DNA of 7,516 bases, from positions 1-7,516 of the forward strand of contig JAZLDA010000101.1 of NCBI GenBank assembly GCA_045614505.1, in the 5' to 3' direction. This stretch comes from SIG607 sp045614505 (lineage in GTDB: Bacteria; Bacillota; Clostridia; Oscillospirales; Acutalibacteraceae). The first letter of the stretch is position 1; each line of letters begins with the position of its first letter. The notes under the pieces were generated by a model. That model was given only the letters and a program-made list of their open reading frames with translations, made no database searches and had not been told where the DNA came from. The position numbers and the translations under genes are program-made. Of the stretch, positions 1 through 6,612 are shown in pieces.

Positions 1-1893
1 AGCCTTAACATCAGCATCTACAGCAGAGCTCCAATCAGCGGGTACATCAATCTTAACATATGCATTAGCACCGGCATCAATAGCCTTTTCGTTCATCTCA
101 ACAATTTCTTTACCCTTCTTCATGAACTTCTGAGCTTTTTCCTTCATATAACCGATAGCATCTTCTCTGGGAAGAACACCGGAAAGTGCAAAGAATGCAG
201 ACTGAAGAACGGTATTGGTACGCTTGCCAAGACCGATTTCAGCAGCGAGGTCAATAGCATTAACAGTGTAAAGGTTGATATTGTTGTTAGCAATATAACG
301 CTTTGCTTCTGCAGGCATATGCTTATCCAATTCTTCAGGAGTCCACTGGCAGTTAATAAGGAATGTACCGCCGGGCTTAACATCGTTAACCATCTTATAA
401 CCCTTGATTACGTAAGAGGGGTTATGGCAGGCAACGAAGTCAGCCTTGTTAATGTAGTAAGGACTCTTAATGGGCTTGTCGCCGAAACGAAGATGGGAGA
501 TAGTGATACCACCGGTCTTCTTGGAGTCATACTGGAAGTAAGCCTGTACATATTTGTCGGTGTGGTCACCGATAATCTTAATAGAGTCTTTGTTAGCACC
601 AACGGTACCGTCACCGCCCAGCCCCCAGAACTTACATTCCTTGGTGCCTTCTGCAGCGGTGTTGGGTGCGGGTTTCTCTTCGAGAGAGAGGTAGGTCACA
701 TCATCGTTGATACCGATGGTAAACTGTGCCTTAGGAGCATCTTTGCTAAGCTCCTCGTATACAGCGAATACGCTAGAGGGAGGAGTATCCTTAGAACCGA
801 GACCGTAACGGCCGCCGATTACAGTGTCAATCTTTCTGCCGGTAGCAGCAAGAGCGGATACGACATCCAAGTAGAGAGGCTCACCGATTGCGCCAGGCTC
901 CTTGGTACGGTCAAGTACAGCAATAGCCTTAGCGGAGGCAGGAATAGCCTCAACAAACTTAGCAGCACTGAAAGGACGGTAAAGTCTTACCTTGATAAGA
1001 CCAACCTTTTCGCCCATAGCGGTAAGGTAATCAATAACCTCTTCTGCAACGTCGCAGATAGAGCCCATTGCTACGATTACACGCTCAGCGTCTTGAGCAC
1101 CGTAGTAGTTGAAAAGTTTATAATCAGTACCGAGCTTCTCGTTAACCTTGTCCATATACTTCTCAACAACAGCGGGAAGCTCATCATAGTACTTGTTACA
1201 AGCTTCTCTGTTCTGGAAGAAGATGTCGCCGTTCTGGTGAGAACCGCGCATTACGGGATGCTCAGGATTAAGAGCGCGCTTACGGAATGCTTCAACTGCA
1301 TCCATATTGCACATCTCTTTGAGGTCAGCATAATCCCAAACCTGGATTTTCTGAATCTCGTGAGAAGTACGGAAACCGTCAAAGAAGTTGATGAAAGGAA
1401 CTCTGCCTTCGATAGTTGCAAGGTGAGCAACTGCGCCAAGGTCCATAACCTCCTGAGTATTGGTTTCAGCCATCATTGCGAAACCTGTCTGACGGCAGGC
1501 ATAAACGTCGGAATGGTCACCGAAGATGTTAAGAGTGTGAGAAGCTACACAACGTGCGGAAACATGGAACACGCAGGGAAGGAGCTCACCGGCTATTTTG
1601 TACATGTTCGGAATCATGAGGAGAAGACCCTGAGAAGCAGTATAGGTGGTGGTAAGAGCACCTGCTGCCAAAGAGCCGTGAACGGTACCGGAAGCACCGG
1701 CCTCTGACTGCATTTCGACAACATTTACGGTAGTACCGAAAATGTTCTTAACGCCCTGTGCAGCCCACTGATCGGTGTAGTCTGCCATAGGGCTGGACGG
1801 AGTAATAGGATAAATACCTGCTACTTCGGTAAACGCATAGGATACGTATGCCGCAGCATTGTTACCGTCCATAGTTTTAAACTTTCTTGCCAT
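1..1893 (-). CDS. nifJ: Pyruvate:ferredoxin (flavodoxin) oxidoreductase, N-terminal 631 residues; C-terminus outside the window
   Basis: This cytoplasmic enzyme oxidises pyruvate with CoA to acetyl-CoA and CO2, passing electrons to ferredoxin or flavodoxin; it is the central pyruvate step of anaerobic fermentation. The frame stays open for 631 codons to the left edge. Family members have about 1170-1190 residues, so roughly half is present: the pyrophosphate/pyrimidine-side TPP domain, the CoA-binding domain and the gamma domain. The thiamine half and the 2x[4Fe-4S] ferredoxin domain should lie to the left. Visible landmarks are YPITPSSPMAD (28-38), QSEAGASGTVHG (62-73), VSARCV (111-116), YRPFSA (305-310), RTKEPGAIGEPLYLDV (329-344) and the gamma-domain GLGGDGTVGANK (424-435). 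T31, E64 and R114 fall at the numbers of the active-site residues known from the Desulfovibrio africanus enzyme. The ATG at 1893 has an AGGGGGA ribosome site 8 nt upstream. The gene is probably monocistronic from its own promoter. The long opposite-strand frame inside it is a shadow. Confidence 0.97.
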   Translation of the reverse strand, partial: MARKFKTMDGNNAAAYVSYAFTEVAGIYPITPSSPMADYTDQWAAQGVKNIFGTTVNVVEMQSEAGASGTVHGSLAAGALTTTYTASQGLLLMIPNMYKIAGELLPCVFHVSARCVASHTLNIFGDHSDVYACRQTGFAMMAETNTQEVMDLGAVAHLATIEGRVPFINFFDGFRTSHEIQKIQVWDYADLKEMCNMDAVEAFRKRALNPEHPVMRGSHQNGDIFFQNREACNKYYDELPAVVEKYMDKVNEKLGTDYKLFNYYGAQDAERVIVAMGSICDVAEEVIDYLTAMGEKVGLIKVRLYRPFSAAKFVEAIPASAKAIAVLDRTKEPGAIGEPLYLDVVSALAATGRKIDTVIGGRYGLGSKDTPPSSVFAVYEELSKDAPKAQFTIGINDDVTYLSLEEKPAPNTAAEGTKECKFWGLGGDGTVGANKDSIKIIGDHTDKYVQAYFQYDSKKTGGITISHLRFGDKPIKSPYYINKADFVACHNPSYVIKGYKMVNDVKPGGTFLINCQWTPEELDKHMPAEAKRYIANNNINLYTVNAIDLAAEIGLGKRTNTVLQSAFFALSGVLPREDAIGYMKEKAQKFMKKGKEIVEMNEKAIDAGANAYVKIDVPADWSSAVDADVKA

Positions 1894-1920
1894 GGAATAA
1901 ATCCCCCTTATATAATGGTG

Positions 1921-1944
1921 GAGAATGTCTTTAGACATACTCTC
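1921..1944 (-). promoter_or_regulatory. Hairpin at the 5' end of the oxidoreductase mRNA leader
   Basis: In the transcript, GAGA (1944-1941) pairs with UCUC (1924-1921), then a 2-nt GU bulge, then AUGUC pairs with GACAU around a UAAA loop. It starts only about 4 nt after the predicted transcription start and ends about 14 nt before the GGGGG ribosome site (1903-1907). No U-tract follows, so it is not an intrinsic terminator. Protecting the 5' end of the mRNA is the simplest role, which is an inference. Confidence 0.4.
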
Positions 1945-1954
1945 ATACGCTAAC

Positions 1955-1983
1955 ATTTTAACACTTTTCTTCTTTTATGTAAA
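1955..1983 (-). promoter_or_regulatory. Sigma-A-type promoter of the pyruvate:ferredoxin oxidoreductase gene
   Basis: Read on the minus strand, TTTACA (1983-1978) is followed after exactly 17 bp by TAAAAT (1960-1955). The transcript should start near 1948, giving a leader of about 55 nt before the ATG at 1893. No convincing GC-rich terminator separates it from the lipoprotein gene upstream, so read-through from that operon could also contribute. The match to consensus is good, but the region is AT-rich and the call is by eye. Confidence 0.65.
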
Positions 1984-1992
1984 TACATAAAA
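1973..1992. promoter_or_regulatory. Perfect 9-bp palindrome over the -35 box, candidate operator
   Basis: Arms TTTTATGTA (1973-1981) and TACATAAAA (1984-1992) are perfect inverted repeats around a central AA. The site covers the whole predicted -35 hexamer (1978-1983) of the pyruvate:ferredoxin oxidoreductase promoter, a placement suited to a dimeric repressor, or to an activator that overlaps -35. It does not match the Rex consensus TTGTTAA-N4-TTAACAA or the FNR consensus TTGAT-N4-ATCAA, so the regulator is not identified. Confidence 0.45.
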
Positions 1993-2028
1993 TTGATTTT
2001 TTTCAAAAAATTCAAACTTTTTTCATTA

Positions 2029-2526
2029 TTAGTTATATTTTTTAACCGATACATCGTAAAACTCCACCGAAAAATCCGATGAGTGAAACTCTGCGCTTAT
2101 GGGAAGTCCCGTGGGAGAAACACAAAGTGTAAACTGCCCCGTCGCTGTTTTTCCAATAGAAGTATATCTGTTGTCATCTTCCTCTACGCTGTATTCATTG
2201 CTTTCAAAAAACCGAAACATTTCTGCAATGGGTGTAAATAAAGAACGTGCAAATAAAGAATATTCCTGCTCACATTCCTTTCCCTCATAGGAAAGGCTCA
2301 CTGTTTCCCCGATATATACAGCAGTAAAGCCCGAAAGTATGCCTTCTGCCACAGTAAAGGTCAGTTTCATATCTTCTGAAATTTCTCCTGAGCAGATATA
2401 CTCTTGCTCAGAATAAAAAATATGCGCCTTAAAGCTCAGTCCCTTGTTCACCACCTGTACGTTTTCTCTAAATGAACAGGAGCAAAGAAGAATTAAACTT
2501 AATAAAGCGCATATAATTTTTTTCAT
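2029..2526 (-). CDS. Small lipoprotein, possibly of LolA-like fold; function unknown
   Basis: A 165-residue protein with a lipoprotein signal: basic MKK, a hydrophobic stretch (residues 4-16) and lipobox L14-C15-S16-C17, with C17 as the predicted lipidated residue. It should be anchored to the outer face of the cytoplasmic membrane. The rest looks beta-rich: repeated strands in 30-80, ending in a G-x-P-x-x-A-E-F ... SVEFYDV pattern (140-159). That pattern recalls LolA/LppX-like lipoproteins of Firmicutes, but this is an impression and no family is certain. The ATG lies 1 nt after the stop of the NAD(P)HX repair gene. Its ribosome site GGGGAGAG sits inside the end of that gene, so the two are co-transcribed and probably translationally coupled. 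It is the last gene of the operon. Confidence 0.85.
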   Translation of the reverse strand: MKKIICALLSLILLCSCSFRENVQVVNKGLSFKAHIFYSEQEYICSGEISEDMKLTFTVAEGILSGFTAVYIGETVSLSYEGKECEQEYSLFARSLFTPIAEMFRFFESNEYSVEEDDNRYTSIGKTATGQFTLCVSPTGLPISAEFHSSDFSVEFYDVSVKKYN

Positions 2527-2527
2527 A

Positions 2528-4000
2528 TTATCTCTCCCCGAATTGTTTAAGTAGTTCGGGCAGAAATGAAATTATATCAGAGGGAAGGGCGGAAATTTCA
2601 CCTAAAGAAAGACTTGCCCTGTCCCCTGCCGCACCGTGAAGATAAACAGCCGCCACAGCACTGTCTATACTGCTCATTCCCGTGCAACAAAGAGCCGCAA
2701 CCATTCCCGCGAGAACATCTCCGCTTCCGCCTTTTGCCATCCCGGGATTACCGGTGAGGTTAAAATAAACCTTACCGCAGGAAGCAACAACGGTTATATT
2801 GCCTTTAAGGATAACCGTGCAACCGTATTTATCTGACAGAGCCTTTGCATATCCCACACGGTCTTTTTCAATTTCCGAAACGCTCACACCCATAAGCCTT
2901 GCCATCTCACCGGGGTGAGGCGTAAGAATAATATCTGCCTGCGAACTTTTTATACATTCTATGTTGCGGGCAAGTATGTTTAGACCATCGGCATCAATAA
3001 TCAGCCGTCCGCTATAGGCGCTCAGCACCTCTTTAAAGAGACTGACTGCATATTCTTCAGTGGAAAGTCCGCAACCGATAAGCAAAGCAGACGCACCCTG
3101 TGCGGCAATTTGCGCCACCTCTTTCATATTCCCCTTTGGGTTATATACCTTGCAGACTGCTTCGGGAACAAAGCCGGTAACTGCAGGATAAATTTTTTCC
3201 GGTATAACAAGCCTTGCAATACCCACTCCGCAACGAAGAGCAGCCGAGGTGCTAAGTAATGCCGCACCCGCCATACCAAAACTTCCGCAAACAAGGGAAA
3301 GTGTACCGTAGCTGCCCTTGTGGGTATTACTTTTACGCTTAGAAATAACCGGTGGCGGGATTATTTCACCCACGGCATCAATATTCTCATAAAGAGACGA
3401 AGGAAGGCAAATATCAGATAAAACCACCTCGCCGAAATTCTCTGCCGCAGGATGAAGCACTCTGCAAATTTTGTGGGCAATAAAGGTAACCGTCAAATCA
3501 GCTTTAACGCAGACTCCTGCTTCTCCGCTGTCGGCAAAAAGTCCCGAGGGAATATCAAGCGAGACGGTGTAGGCACTGCTGCTGTTAATAGCTTTTACAG
3601 CCTGCTCGGCCTCACCGCTTACAGGACGGGAAAGACCTATCCCGAAAATGGCATCTACAATTATATCTGCCTCATAAAGATAGGAAGGCTCAAACTCACA
3701 AACCTGTCCGCAAAAACGTTCACGCTGTTTCTTTGCAGTTTCTGTGTCAGGCTCAAAAAGAGCCAGCACCCTCACAAAAGCGCCTTCGTTCTCCAGAAGT
3801 CTGGCAACTGCATAGCCGTCGCCGCCATTGTTTCCTCCGCCTGCAACCACAACTACATTTTTCCCTGCAACGTCAATTCTTTCGGTAATTGCCGACAAGG
3901 TTGCAATTGCCGCATTTTCCATCATTGTAAGATATGAAATGCCGTTCAAAAACGCCTTTTCTTCAATTTTTCTTATGTTTTCTGCTGACAAAACCCTCAT
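2528..4000 (-). CDS. nnr: Bifunctional NAD(P)H-hydrate epimerase / ADP-dependent NAD(P)H-hydrate dehydratase
   Basis: This cytoplasmic metabolite-repair enzyme restores NADH and NADPH that have been hydrated at the nicotinamide ring. The N-terminal YjeF_N domain (about 1-215) interconverts R- and S-NAD(P)HX. The C-terminal ribokinase-like domain (about 222-490) dehydrates the S form using ADP. Epimerase motifs are GGGNNGGDGY (54-63), DAIFGIGLSRPVSG (116-129) and SLDIPSG (147-153). Dehydratase motifs are HKGSYG (227-232), the glycine-rich SFGMAGAA (240-247), DADGLN (336-341), TPHPGE (360-365) and TGNPGMAKGGSGDVLAG (416-432), with D428 at the expected catalytic position. At 490 residues it has the normal length of the fused form and looks intact. 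The ATG overlaps the upstream gene's TGA by 4 nt (ATGA), with GAGAGG about 11 nt upstream. It is the middle gene of a three-gene operon. Confidence 0.96.
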   Translation of the reverse strand: MRVLSAENIRKIEEKAFLNGISYLTMMENAAIATLSAITERIDVAGKNVVVVAGGGNNGGDGYAVARLLENEGAFVRVLALFEPDTETAKKQRERFCGQVCEFEPSYLYEADIIVDAIFGIGLSRPVSGEAEQAVKAINSSSAYTVSLDIPSGLFADSGEAGVCVKADLTVTFIAHKICRVLHPAAENFGEVVLSDICLPSSLYENIDAVGEIIPPPVISKRKSNTHKGSYGTLSLVCGSFGMAGAALLSTSAALRCGVGIARLVIPEKIYPAVTGFVPEAVCKVYNPKGNMKEVAQIAAQGASALLIGCGLSTEEYAVSLFKEVLSAYSGRLIIDADGLNILARNIECIKSSQADIILTPHPGEMARLMGVSVSEIEKDRVGYAKALSDKYGCTVILKGNITVVASCGKVYFNLTGNPGMAKGGSGDVLAGMVAALCCTGMSSIDSAVAAVYLHGAAGDRASLSLGEISALPSDIISFLPELLKQFGER

Positions 4001-4515
4001 TTGCCGAAAGCCTCTCTTGCAATAAGCTTATTAAGGTGAGGACGCATACATTCCTGCATTCTTCTTGGTATCTGCATAACAAGACAAACCTTGCCTATGC
4101 TCTTGTGCTTAAAGGATATACAGTAAACGTCACTGTCAGAAGAATTGCAGTATATACTCTTTTTATCGTATTCACCTTTTTCATACATCTGAGAGCCGTT
4201 TGTATAGGCTTCAATGGCTTCAATGTCCTTGCAATTAAAGGAGATAAGACGTTTTCTTTTGCTTTTACTTGTTATTATATCAACATCTACTTCTCCATTG
4301 GTAACAATATACTCGTATTCAACATTGAGCATTTTTGTAAGATATACACCGCCGTAGATTGCCACACCGGTTATAATTAAAGATAGAAGTAGTGATATAG
4401 GCAATAAAAAGGAAAGCACCGATATACCTATCATTGCCACCCAAAGAAAAATCAGCGCGCCTATAGCCTTTGCGTCTTTACGCATCTGGATAAGATGCTC
4501 ACAGTAACTGTCCAT
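3997..4515 (-). CDS. Two-TM membrane protein with a cytoplasmic beta-rich domain (resembles DUF6106)
   Basis: A 172-residue protein. Residues 18-37 and 40-60 form two closely spaced hydrophobic segments, which should place both termini in the cytoplasm. The soluble part begins VEYEYIVTNGEVDVDII (65-81), followed by a basic patch KSKRKR (84-89) and strands up to about 150. The run 'EYEY-x-x-TNGE-x-D-x-D-I-I ... KRKRL' is familiar from small clostridial membrane proteins annotated DUF6106 and resembles bacterial PH-like domains. This is recalled, not searched. Its role is unknown. The start is secure: AGGAGG lies 7 nt upstream of the ATG at 4515. It is the first gene of the operon leading into the NAD(P)HX repair gene, with a 4-nt overlap, and is transcribed divergently from the PqqD-like gene. 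Confidence 0.85.
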   Translation of the reverse strand: MDSYCEHLIQMRKDAKAIGALIFLWVAMIGISVLSFLLPISLLLSLIITGVAIYGGVYLTKMLNVEYEYIVTNGEVDVDIITSKSKRKRLISFNCKDIEAIEAYTNGSQMYEKGEYDKKSIYCNSSDSDVYCISFKHKSIGKVCLVMQIPRRMQECMRPHLNKLIAREAFGK

Positions 4516-4567
4516 ATTTTTACCTCCTGCAGTTATATATGCTTATTTCTGGAATATACATAATAAT

Positions 4568-4596
4568 ATTATAGTCAAAAACGGATATACTTGCAA
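4568..4596 (-). promoter_or_regulatory. Sigma-A-type promoter for the membrane protein - NAD(P)HX repair - lipoprotein operon
   Basis: On the minus strand TTGCAA (4596-4591) is followed after exactly 17 bp by a perfect TATAAT (4573-4568). Transcription should start near 4561, giving a leader of about 45 nt. A TTGACT at 4578-4573 is a closer -35 match but has no acceptable -10 at 16-18 bp, so it was not chosen. The -35 hexamer is the same DNA as the -35 of the opposite promoter. Confidence 0.6.
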
Positions 4597-4619
4597 TATA
4601 AATTATTATAAGTTATAAT
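4591..4619 (+). promoter_or_regulatory. Sigma-A-type promoter for the PqqD-like gene and ABC exporter
   Basis: TTGCAA (4591-4596), a 17-bp spacer and a perfect TATAAT (4614-4619) point to a transcription start near 4626, about 23 nt before the ATG. The ribosome site AGGGGGA (4636-4642) lies 6 nt before that ATG. Confidence 0.65.
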
Positions 4620-4648
4620 AAAAAAAGAAATATACAGGGGGATTTTTT

Positions 4649-4912
4649 ATGAAAATCAAAGAAGGTTTTATACTGCGCACCGTTGCAGGTCAGAATGTTG
4701 TCGTGCCTGTGGGTGCTAATACAATGAACTTTAATGCCGCAATTACACTTAACGATTCCGCCGCTTTTTTGTGGAAACAGCTTGAAAGCGAAAAAAATGA
4801 GCAGGAGCTTCTCTGTGCCCTAACTGAGGAATACGAAATTGATTCTGCCACCGCCAAAAGCGACATTACGGTATTTTTAAATGTTTTAAGGGAGCACGAA
4901 ATTCTTGAATAA
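4649..4912 (+). CDS. Free-standing PqqD-like protein (RiPP recognition element fold)
   Basis: An 87-residue soluble protein matching the PqqD family in length and pattern. An N-terminal beta part (KEGFILRTVAGQNVVVPVG, 4-22) leads to ITLNDSAAFLWKQL (32-45), the family's hallmark 'LN-x-[ST]-[AG]-x-x-[LIV]-W'. A winged-helix region with an acidic 'EYEID' turn (61-65) and a closing helix LNVLREHEILE follow. PqqD-type domains bind leader peptides of ribosomally made, modified peptides and present them to maturation enzymes. Here the only partner is an ABC exporter, with which the gene overlaps by 8 nt. No precursor peptide, radical SAM maturase or protease is seen in the operon. The ATG is well supported by AGGGGGA at 4636-4642. 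Family membership is fairly sure; a role in peptide export is inference. Confidence 0.87.
   Translation: MKIKEGFILRTVAGQNVVVPVGANTMNFNAAITLNDSAAFLWKQLESEKNEQELLCALTEEYEIDSATAKSDITVFLNVLREHEILE
4888..4894 (+). promoter_or_regulatory. Ribosome binding site supporting the TTG start of the ABC exporter
   Basis: AAGGGAG lies inside the end of the PqqD-like gene, 10 nt before the TTG at 4905-4907. No ATG or GTG in frame falls near it, so this site decides the start. Confidence 0.6.
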
Positions 4913-6566
4913 GCAAGTTTCACCTACGGCTAAAAGAATCGTTAAAACCTGTATTACAGGACAAAAATGGCGAATTATACTGTCCTCATTTTTGTCCGTA
5001 ATCACCTCTGTTACATACGTTGCACTGGCGCTTATTTCAAAACAAATACTTGATATTGCCACAGGACAAAAACAGGGTAAATTTACATTTCTCGCAATAG
5101 GCGTTATCGCCATTGTGGTTTTTCAGGTAGTGTGCGCTGCCTTGCTTTCTCATCTTAGAACTGCAACGGCAGGAAAAATGGCAATAAGTATCAGAAAAAA
5201 TCTTTTCTCTGTTCTTCTTACCAAACAGTACAGCAGTGTAAGCGAGTATCATTCCGGGGATTTATTAAACCGTTTTTCCTCTGACTGTGATGTGGTGGTA
5301 AACACTGCCGCTACAATTATACCGTCGGTAGTTTCAATAATCACAAAAATTATTGCCGGCGCCGTTACACTTCTTTTAATCGACTGGAAGTTTGCGGCAG
5401 GGCTTATTGTTATAGGCATTTCCGTTCCCGCTGTGTGCAAGCTTATCGGTCATAAATATCGTAGCATTCACAAGCTTCACCAACAGTCCGAGGGAAGACT
5501 TCGCTCCTTCTTGCAGGAGAATTTCAAAAATCTTGCAGTTATAAAGTCTTTCCCTTCCCTGCGGCCTACACACAAAAAACTGCACACACTGCAGAGAGAT
5601 ACCTACAATCTGAAAATTGCGCGCAACAATCTCAACATAATCTATGCAACAGGTATGTCACTGTTTTTCACCGCAGGCTATTTTCTCGTACTCCTCTGGG
5701 GTGCCGCAGGAATTGCCGCAGGAAGTGTGACCTACGGTTCTCTTATAGCATTTTTGCAAATTATTTCCCAGCTAAGAGCACCTATGCAGAATATTTCTGC
5801 CATTATGCCCTCTTATTACAGTATGCTTTCTTCCGCCGACAGACTTGCCGAAATAATAGATTTAAAGGAAGAAATCAGTCCCTTGGATAAAAATATGTTT
5901 GATGCTATCAATAATGTATTTACCTACATTGATGCAAAGGATTTGTCCTTCTCCTACGAGGACAGGCAGATACTTAAAAACTGTACTTTTTCTTTAAAGC
6001 GCGGCAGTGTTACCGTTATTACGGGAGAATCGGGTGTGGGCAAAAGCACGCTGTTCAGACTCTTGCTCGGCTACTTTGAAAGTGAAAAGGGCACCCTTCG
6101 TTTTGATAATAAGTATGATATTAATTCCTCAACAAGAGCATTCTTTTCCTATGTACCTCAAGGGAATATGATTCTATCTGGTACTATAAGAGAAAACATC
6201 ACCCTTTGCTGTGAAATAGCAGACGAGACAACAATAAGAGCCGCAATTAAAGCCGCAGTGCTTGACAAATGGGTTGACTCCATGCCAAAAGGACTTGATA
6301 CCTATATCGGTGAAGACGGTCTGGGAATCTCCGAGGGACAAGCTCAGCGCATTGCCATTGCAAGAGCAATTCTCTGCAATGCGCCAATACTGCTTTTAGA
6401 CGAAGCAACAGCGGCATTGGACAGTGAAACCGAAGCTCTGCTTCTCGAAAACATTAAAAAGCTTTCAGAAAAAACAGTGCTTCTCGTTACCCACAGAGCG
6501 TTGCCTGAAAACATTTGCGATACGCATCTTCACCTTGAAGATGGTGTGCTACGAGAGATTATATAA
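4905..6566 (+). CDS. ABC exporter half-transporter (fused membrane and ATPase domains), no C39 peptidase
   Basis: A 553-residue type I exporter: a six-helix membrane domain (about 20-310, clear hydrophobic segments near 24-45, 62-84, 135-158, 162-180, 246-285) followed by an ATPase domain (about 340-553). ATPase motifs are Walker A GESGVGKST (374-382), Q-loop Q419, signature ISEGQ (475-479, in place of LSGGQ), Walker B ILLLDE (495-500), D-loop AALD and H-loop H530. There is no N-terminal peptidase domain, so it cannot trim a leader peptide itself. No second ABC gene is near, which suggests a homodimer. The best start is TTG at 4905: the next in-frame Met is about residue 92, after the first helices, and AAGGGAG (4888-4894) lies 10 nt upstream. 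It overlaps the PqqD-like gene by 8 nt, implying coupled translation. The substrate is unknown; a modified peptide is plausible from the partner. Confidence 0.95.
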   Translation: MNKQVSPTAKRIVKTCITGQKWRIILSSFLSVITSVTYVALALISKQILDIATGQKQGKFTFLAIGVIAIVVFQVVCAALLSHLRTATAGKMAISIRKNLFSVLLTKQYSSVSEYHSGDLLNRFSSDCDVVVNTAATIIPSVVSIITKIIAGAVTLLLIDWKFAAGLIVIGISVPAVCKLIGHKYRSIHKLHQQSEGRLRSFLQENFKNLAVIKSFPSLRPTHKKLHTLQRDTYNLKIARNNLNIIYATGMSLFFTAGYFLVLLWGAAGIAAGSVTYGSLIAFLQIISQLRAPMQNISAIMPSYYSMLSSADRLAEIIDLKEEISPLDKNMFDAINNVFTYIDAKDLSFSYEDRQILKNCTFSLKRGSVTVITGESGVGKSTLFRLLLGYFESEKGTLRFDNKYDINSSTRAFFSYVPQGNMILSGTIRENITLCCEIADETTIRAAIKAAVLDKWVDSMPKGLDTYIGEDGLGISEGQAQRIAIARAILCNAPILLLDEATAALDSETEALLLENIKKLSEKTVLLVTHRALPENICDTHLHLEDGVLREII

Positions 6567-6570
6567 AGAA

Positions 6571-6612
6571 ACAGCGAACCGATAAGGAAATCGGTTCGCT
6601 GTATTTTATTTT
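6571..6612. terminator. Bidirectional intrinsic terminator between convergent genes
   Basis: A perfect 13-bp stem, ACAGCGAACCGAT (6571-6583) with ATCGGTTCGCTGT (6590-6602), closes a 6-nt loop. On the plus strand it is followed by ATTTTATTTT; on the minus strand by TTTCTTTATAT. It starts 4 nt after the exporter stop and 3 nt beyond the stop of the convergent HPr-like gene, so it probably ends both transcripts. Confidence 0.9.

Noticed and set aside
319..1707. A 462-codon open frame on the plus strand
   Set aside because: It lies wholly antisense to the clearly coding pyruvate:ferredoxin oxidoreductase and shows no recognisable domain. Low-stop antisense frames arise from the codon bias of highly expressed genes.
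1993..2015. AT-only hairpin as a terminator for the lipoprotein operon
   Set aside because: The pairing is almost all A-T with a near-zero loop and a mismatch, so it cannot be a credible intrinsic terminator. Read-through into the oxidoreductase gene remains possible.
3452..3937. A 161-codon plus-strand frame, and smaller ones at 3828-4025 and 3934-4380
   Set aside because: They are antisense to the NAD(P)HX repair gene and the membrane protein gene, both of which have full motif or start-site support. The predicted peptides have no coherent domain.
4573..4578. TTGACT on the minus strand as -35 of the membrane-protein operon
   Set aside because: At 16-18 bp downstream there is no acceptable -10 (ATTCCA or TATTCC). 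The TTGCAA/TATAAT pair with 17-bp spacing is better.
4649..4912. PqqD as part of pyrroloquinoline quinone biosynthesis
   Set aside because: No pqqA, pqqB, pqqC or pqqE is present and PQQ synthesis is not expected in this type of anaerobe. The protein is a stand-alone PqqD-like recognition element.
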